Notes under the pieces: generated by a model
The model's database searches: none
Seen by the model: the letters and a program-made list of their open reading frames with translations, nothing else
Told to the model about the DNA's origin: nothing
Made by a program: the position numbers and the translations under genes
From: CAZTDU01 sp050248795
GTDB taxonomy: Bacteria; Pseudomonadota; Gammaproteobacteria; Burkholderiales; SG8-39
DNA: 59,089 nucleotides
Reading direction: 5' to 3'
NCBI GenBank assembly: GCA_050248795.1
Contig: JBFWRS010000025.1
Location: forward strand, 1-59,089
Shown here: positions 54,914 to 59,089 of the stretch, one piece after another
Layout: each line of letters starts with the position of its first letter
How positions within the stretch are numbered: the stretch's first letter is position 1

Positions 54914-55873
54914 ATGGCAAATAAGCCCTACGTCAGCCTGTATGACCCGAACTCTCCTGCCCGCGGATTGCGGGCACTCGGACTTTTCGAGCAGCGCTTT
55001 CCTCTCGATACGCAAGGGAACATACCGGGACTTAGTCGCCTGTGGGAGCAGTCCAAGGACATGCCCTGGAATCCAAGGAAGGCGATCCCGTACGAGAAAT
55101 TCGATCGCTCGAAGTACAGCAAGGAGCAGCTCGATGCCGCACGTCTATGCTGGAGTCGGCGGGCATGGACTGAATACACCGGCATCATCGAAGTCCCGGC
55201 AATGCTTGTCCGTCTTTGCATAGACGGCAAGATCCCGATTCACGCAAAATTCAATCTCGCTGCGAAGATCATGGAGGAAGCGCGTCACTGTGAGGCGTCC
55301 TTTCTGCTCGCAGAGGCGATGGGCGGATACTTCGAGGAGCCCCCCCCAGGCGACGCGATCATGCGCATGGTAGTCGCGGGATTTCGTGACAGGATGGCGT
55401 TGAATCCGGAAGTTTCACCTCACGCCGGTATGGCGGCCTGGCACATCATCTCTGAAGGTATTGCGCTGGATATCTTTGCCGCCAGGTACAAGCGCACGGA
55501 TGAGCCGGTAACGCGCGAAGTGATCCGATTGATCATGCAAGATGAGGTGCGGCACGTCGAGATGGGTTGGGTCTTCTTTGAGCACGCTCTTCCGAGCATG
55601 AGTGCCGCTGAAGTAAAGGCCATCGAACAAGTTCTTATCGACATAGTGGAGAACGTCGAAATGAAGGGCTTTCACTCCATGTGTCTGTTGACAGACTCGG
55701 AGACGAGCGTCATGCGCCAGGCCGAGGCAATTGCAGGTGAGGCCAGACTGGGCTTCTGCTCTGCGGAAGAGGAGCATGTGGCGTTTGTCAAGAGTCTGGA
55801 GAAGATCCGCAATCGATTCTCGAAGCACAATATCAACATTCCGAGATTCCCAGAGCTCGAAAAGGTTGCCTGA
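54914..55873 (+). CDS. Ferritin-like diiron protein
   Basis: The 319-residue helical protein has the diiron pattern: an E87 region (WTEYTGIIEV), E122-x2-H125 (MEEARHCEA), a mid-protein ISEGIALD glutamate and QDEVRHVEMGW. It resembles ferritin-like oxygenases of the AurF/aminobenzoate N-oxygenase type. With a Bug receptor and an amidohydrolase it suggests catabolism of an aromatic or other carboxylate; the substrate is unknown. Confidence 0.72.
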   Translation: MANKPYVSLYDPNSPARGLRALGLFEQRFPLDTQGNIPGLSRLWEQSKDMPWNPRKAIPYEKFDRSKYSKEQLDAARLCWSRRAWTEYTGIIEVPAMLVRLCIDGKIPIHAKFNLAAKIMEEARHCEASFLLAEAMGGYFEEPPPGDAIMRMVVAGFRDRMALNPEVSPHAGMAAWHIISEGIALDIFAARYKRTDEPVTREVIRLIMQDEVRHVEMGWVFFEHALPSMSAAEVKAIEQVLIDIVENVEMKGFHSMCLLTDSETSVMRQAEAIAGEARLGFCSAEEEHVAFVKSLEKIRNRFSKHNINIPRFPELEKVA

Positions 55874-55901
55874 GCGGCCTCGACGTCCCGGGTGAGCTTA
55901 G

Positions 55902-56888
55902 ATGACGATCGATTTTCATGCGTATCTGCAGACACAGTCATTTCTAAGCCACCTCCGGCGTCGACGCGAGTACCCGCGTATCGAAGTAGTGAACGGACGC
56001 GAGTTCGTGGTTTCCGGTCCGGGAGTGGCACGCCCTGTGCGGGCGGAACAGAACGATATGGATGCGCGACTCGAGGCCATGGGCGCCGCCGGTATCGATT
56101 CTCAGGTAATGAGGCTTCAGCACGTCAATGGGGTTGATGCCTTCGAGCCGTCTGAAGGACTCGAGATCGCGCAGGCGGCAAACGAGGAACTCGCGGTACT
56201 GTTCAAGAAGTCCTCCGGTAGGTTCATTCCATTCGCCACTGTTCCGATGCGGGATCCGGAGGCGGCAGCTGAGGAACTAGAGCGTGCCGTTGTGCGTTTG
56301 GGGCATCGGGGCGTTGGCCTCCCGGCGTGGTGCGATGGAAAGCCTCTGGACTCGCCGTCGTTCGAAGGGATTTTCGCGGCCGCGGAGCGGCTCGGTGTCG
56401 TCGCAATGATTCTTCCCAATCATCCGACGACGATCGATTCGGCGGTTCGGCCCTACGACTGGTTGACTGGCGCACTCGGAATGCAGGTCGACCTTGCGAT
56501 TTGTGCGTTGCGGCTGCTCTGTTCCGGGTTGATGAACAAGTACCCAAGCGTTCCCGTAGTACTCGTAAACTTGGGTGGTGTGCTTCCGCTCGCAATGAAT
56601 CGGCTTGACCACTTCTGGGCACGTATGAATACCGGGGAGCGCCCGCTCCCAACCAGCCCAACTGAGTCAATGCGCCGATTCCACCTTGGAACAGCGTCGG
56701 CAAATGCCCCTGGAATACGGATGGCGGTCACCCAGTTTGGTGCAGACCGTATCGTCTTCGGTAGCGACTACCCATCCTTTGATTTTGGGGGGGCAGTGAA
56801 CTCCGTCGTGACGAGTGGCATTGACCAGCAGGATGTGGAGGCGATCTTGCATGGCAATGCACATCGGCTGCTGAGGCTGGTGCAGTAA
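55902..56888 (+). CDS. Amidohydrolase-2 (ACMSD-like) protein with altered metal ligands
   Basis: The 328-residue protein fits the ACMSD/gamma-resorcylate decarboxylase fold, with ILPNHPTT and the C-terminal VFGSDYPSFD aspartate. The N-terminal HxH motif reads H-A-Y (DFHAYL), and the position usually holding a second histidine reads VNLGG. Two usual zinc ligands are thus missing, so activity or metal use may differ. It follows the diiron gene by 28 bases. Confidence 0.78.
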   Translation: MTIDFHAYLQTQSFLSHLRRRREYPRIEVVNGREFVVSGPGVARPVRAEQNDMDARLEAMGAAGIDSQVMRLQHVNGVDAFEPSEGLEIAQAANEELAVLFKKSSGRFIPFATVPMRDPEAAAEELERAVVRLGHRGVGLPAWCDGKPLDSPSFEGIFAAAERLGVVAMILPNHPTTIDSAVRPYDWLTGALGMQVDLAICALRLLCSGLMNKYPSVPVVLVNLGGVLPLAMNRLDHFWARMNTGERPLPTSPTESMRRFHLGTASANAPGIRMAVTQFGADRIVFGSDYPSFDFGGAVNSVVTSGIDQQDVEAILHGNAHRLLRLVQ

Positions 56889-57292
56889 GTTGACGACGGC
56901 GGGATCAAGTGTGCCAGGGAGACAGGGCACCTCGCTCGTCCTGGGAAATCCTTCTAAGTTGGCGGGAAGGTCGCGGGGATGCCGTAGGGCATGCGGAGGG
57001 GTGGGCATTGAGAGTCGTGTCCAAAGCAGACCGACGGCATTTGCCATCCTTGCCGGTTGGGAAGGCGACGACTGTCCGCTTTGAACTGCTAGTTGACCGT
57101 TCTTGAGAGGTCCGAACAGTGGCTCCAAGCTGACATTGCCAATGGGAGACCTCGACAAGGAGTAGGGAAGTCTTCAACGTTCGTGCCGAGGGATCGGCGT
57201 GTTGCAGCGAGCGCCAGGCCCATGGAAAGCGTGAACCCTCTGGTGACGAGTCTCCAACTTGCCGCCGCGCCATGCCGTACAATCGGGTGCGA
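56889..57292. other. 404-base gap without intact gene
   Basis: The gap holds the decayed dsrC-like fragment described separately and otherwise no frame that looks coding. It separates the catabolic cluster from the ATPase/TOPRIM pair. Confidence 0.6.
56944..57011 (+). pseudogene. Relic of the 3' end of a cysteine-free dsrC-like gene
   Basis: These 68 bases match the last 69 bases of the dsrC-like gene ending at 50003; by hand I count 16 differences including one gap (about 77% identity). Reading through gives GNPSKLAG, a one-base deletion, then VAGMP, an in-frame stop, GMRRGGH and TGA, against GNPSKQAGKIAGLPESMRKGGY. Similarity ends at the stop codon. It is a decayed copy, not functional. 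Confidence 0.8.
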
Positions 57293-58450
57293 ATGCAGGT
57301 TCGCAAACTTACCCTCACCAATTGGCGGAACTTCCAGAAGGCCGATCTTCGCCTTCATAGCCGGCTTTTTCTTATTGGTCCGAACGCCGCGGGAAAGTCT
57401 AACCTCCTTGATGCGTTCCGATTCCTGCGCGATCTCAGCCTTACAAAGGGCGGAGGTTTTCAGCAAGCGATTGATCTACGTGGCGGAATCAGCGGCATTC
57501 GATCCCTGTCTGCAAGGCGCAACCCGGATATCGAGATCCATATTGAGTTGGAGGACGACGACAACTCGCCCGCGGATCGTTGGGAATACACGCTCAGCTT
57601 CAGCCAAGATAACGTCCGCCGACCCGTAGTTAAGACGGAGGTGGTTAAACGTGCGGGCCAAACGCTCCTACAGCGGCCCGACTGGAAGGACAACAAGGAT
57701 TCGCAGAGGCTCTCACAGACCGCATTGGAGCAGGTAAACGAGAATCAGCGATTCAGATCGATTGCTAGCGCGTTCCAGGGGATTAGCTATACGCATATAC
57801 TGCCGCAGCTCGTCCGTGATCCGCAGAGCTTCTCGCCGCGCAGCGTCGTGAATGATCCTTACGGTCGCGACTTTCTTCAGCGCGTCGTAAATACGCCAAT
57901 CCGAACTCGCAGTTCTCGCCTTAAGAAGATACTGGGTGCCCTAAAGATCGCTGCGCCACAGCTTAAGGATCTGACTGTAAATAGAGACGAGCATGGCATA
58001 CCTCATCTAATCGGTCTTTTCGAGCATTGGAGGCCGAACGCTGGGTACCAGCGTGAGAGGGAGTTTTCGGACGGGACGCTCCGATTCTTTGCTCTCCTTT
58101 GGTCCCTCTTTGAAGGGGATGGCCTGCTACTTATGGAGGAGCCTGAGTTGTCGTTGCATGCAGAGATTGTGCGGCAGCTTCCGCAGCTTATCGAACAGAT
58201 CCACAGGGCACGTAAAGTTCGTCGCCAAGTCATCATCAGTACACATTCGCAGGAGATGCTGATGGACTCTGGGTTGTCCGCTGACGAGGTTGTATGGCTT
58301 GAGCCTGGCCCGGAGGGTACTGTTCTGAGAAGCGCGAGTGACAATCAGGAGGTTGTTGAGCAATTGAAGTCTGGGCTAACCGTTGCGGACGTGGTTTTCC
58401 CTCGTTCACGTCCACAGGAAGCGCAGCAACTCCAGCTTTTGTTTCGTTGA
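57293..58450 (+). CDS. AAA-family (OLD/RecF-like) ATPase
   Basis: The 385-residue protein has an ABC/RecF-type ATPase: N-terminal LTLTNWRNFQKADL, Walker A IGPNAAGKSN (about 29-37), signature-like FSDGTLRFFAL, Walker B LLLMEEPELSLH and switch ISTHSQEML. It is followed three bases later by a TOPRIM-type gene, the arrangement of several phage-defence modules. ATG 57293 is chosen because the fold starts there; 57272 is an alternative. Codon use is unlike that of the dsr region. Confidence 0.85.
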   Translation: MQVRKLTLTNWRNFQKADLRLHSRLFLIGPNAAGKSNLLDAFRFLRDLSLTKGGGFQQAIDLRGGISGIRSLSARRNPDIEIHIELEDDDNSPADRWEYTLSFSQDNVRRPVVKTEVVKRAGQTLLQRPDWKDNKDSQRLSQTALEQVNENQRFRSIASAFQGISYTHILPQLVRDPQSFSPRSVVNDPYGRDFLQRVVNTPIRTRSSRLKKILGALKIAAPQLKDLTVNRDEHGIPHLIGLFEHWRPNAGYQREREFSDGTLRFFALLWSLFEGDGLLLMEEPELSLHAEIVRQLPQLIEQIHRARKVRRQVIISTHSQEMLMDSGLSADEVVWLEPGPEGTVLRSASDNQEVVEQLKSGLTVADVVFPRSRPQEAQQLQLLFR

Positions 58451-58453
58451 GGC

Positions 58454-59020
58454 ATGGCAACGATCAACCCGCTTGTCGAGGGGGATATCGATGCCGCCAT
58501 CGCGGCGAGGCTGATTTCACATACGGGTCACAATGTTGGCATCGTGTACGGTCGGCGGGGAGTTGGGTACGTTGAGGCAAAGCTCGCTGGTTTTAACCGT
58601 TCGGCAAAAGGCAGTCGTTATCTCGCGATGGTCGATCTTATGGACACCGCGAATGCGTGTGCGCCAGATGTTGTTCGAACTTGGCTGCCTCATCCTGAGC
58701 CGATGATGCTCTTTCGCGTTGTAGTTCGAGAGATCGAAAGCTGGCTGCTAGCAGACGTGGAAGGTATGTCTGAGTTTCTTGGCGTGGCACCTGTACGCTT
58801 CGTGGCGCAGCCAGAGAGCATTCAAGATCCGAAACAGATGTTGGTAAACATCACGCGTCATTCTCGAAGTAAGGGCACTAGGAATTCCATCGTCCCAGAT
58901 AACAGATCTACCGCTACTGTAGGCCCACGCTACAACGCGGAAATGATCCGGTTTGTTTTGGAGGTGTACAAGTTCAGTAATTCCCCGACAGATGGGCCAT
59001 CCGGCTGTATGGCAGTCTAG
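58454..59020 (+). CDS. DUF4276/TOPRIM-like protein
   Basis: The 188-residue protein shows a TOPRIM-type start (PLVEGDIDAA, with the invariant glutamate), a later MVDLMDT acidic pair, and VREIESWLLAD, the hallmark I associate with DUF4276. TOPRIM proteins paired with AAA ATPases act as nucleases in defence systems. It is coupled to the ATPase gene. The frame ends at a TAG; the last 69 bases of the window show nothing. Confidence 0.75.
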   Translation: MATINPLVEGDIDAAIAARLISHTGHNVGIVYGRRGVGYVEAKLAGFNRSAKGSRYLAMVDLMDTANACAPDVVRTWLPHPEPMMLFRVVVREIESWLLADVEGMSEFLGVAPVRFVAQPESIQDPKQMLVNITRHSRSKGTRNSIVPDNRSTATVGPRYNAEMIRFVLEVYKFSNSPTDGPSGCMAV

Positions 59021-59089
59021 ACGCTGATCGGGTCGGCAGTCACCTCCTTGGACGGTTGTTCAGGATCGGTCGGAATCGAATCTGGTGTG

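Noticed and set aside
49935..57011. Recent integrative element bounded by the two dsrC-like 3' ends
   Set aside because: The ends are only about 77% identical, one is frameshifted, and no integrase was found between them.

Overview
The window is high-GC proteobacterial DNA, most likely from a betaproteobacterial chemolithotrophic sulfur oxidiser. It carries a complete oxidative (reverse) dissimilatory sulfite reductase locus, dsrABEFHCMKLJOPN-dsrC2-dsrR, with dsrEFH and dsrL, the markers of the sulfur-oxidising direction. No dsrD was seen. cbbQ/cbbO-type Rubisco activase genes, a TSUP-family (TauE/SafE-like) anion exporter and a Bug-type tripartite tricarboxylate receptor fit Betaproteobacteria. 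No rRNA gene, intact tRNA, CRISPR array or transposase was found.

Layout. 0-9 kb: a single-domain globin, a catalytically dead HtrA-like PDZ protein, an M20 peptidase, a VieSA-like hybrid kinase/REC-EAL pair and an SMP-30 lactonase. 9-25 kb: housekeeping and accessory genes (HAD dehalogenase, Old Yellow Enzyme, CbbQ/CbbO/TSUP operon, Ser/Thr kinase, two methyltransferases, CHAT-TPR protein, MgtE-like transporter, DUF302). 23-30 kb: sulfur-carrier and siroheme section. FadL-type porin and DsrE2 are divergent from a CsoR-family repressor and TusA; then cysG-Rieske-TrpD2-like; then a helix-turn-helix/[2Fe-2S]/FNR fusion. 30-34 kb: a DsrM-like cytochrome b and DsrK-like Fe-S protein with a NarX/NarL-type two-component system. 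34-46.7 kb: the dsr operon, all on the minus strand. 46.9-52.7 kb: divergent from dsrA, a TauD-like dioxygenase, a TPR-like protein and an orphan Cas6/Cmx6-like protein; then a small protein resembling half of sulfur oxygenase reductase, a cysteine-free DsrC-like protein, a hemerythrin behind a triple CTTAAG box, and a PNPOx-GAF-winged-helix regulator with a small partner. 52.8-59 kb: lower-GC, apparently acquired DNA with an IclR-controlled catabolic cluster, a decayed dsrC-like 3' fragment, and an AAA-ATPase/TOPRIM pair resembling anti-phage modules.

How it works together (family knowledge plus inference). TusA, DsrE2, DsrEFH and DsrC relay persulfide sulfur to DsrAB. Siroheme comes from CysG. 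DsrL passes electrons to or from NAD(P)H. DsrMKJOP joins the DsrC disulfide/thiol cycle to the quinone pool. The second DsrMK-like pair, three DsrC paralogues with two, one and zero C-terminal cysteines, and the half-SOR protein are the most original parts of the locus.
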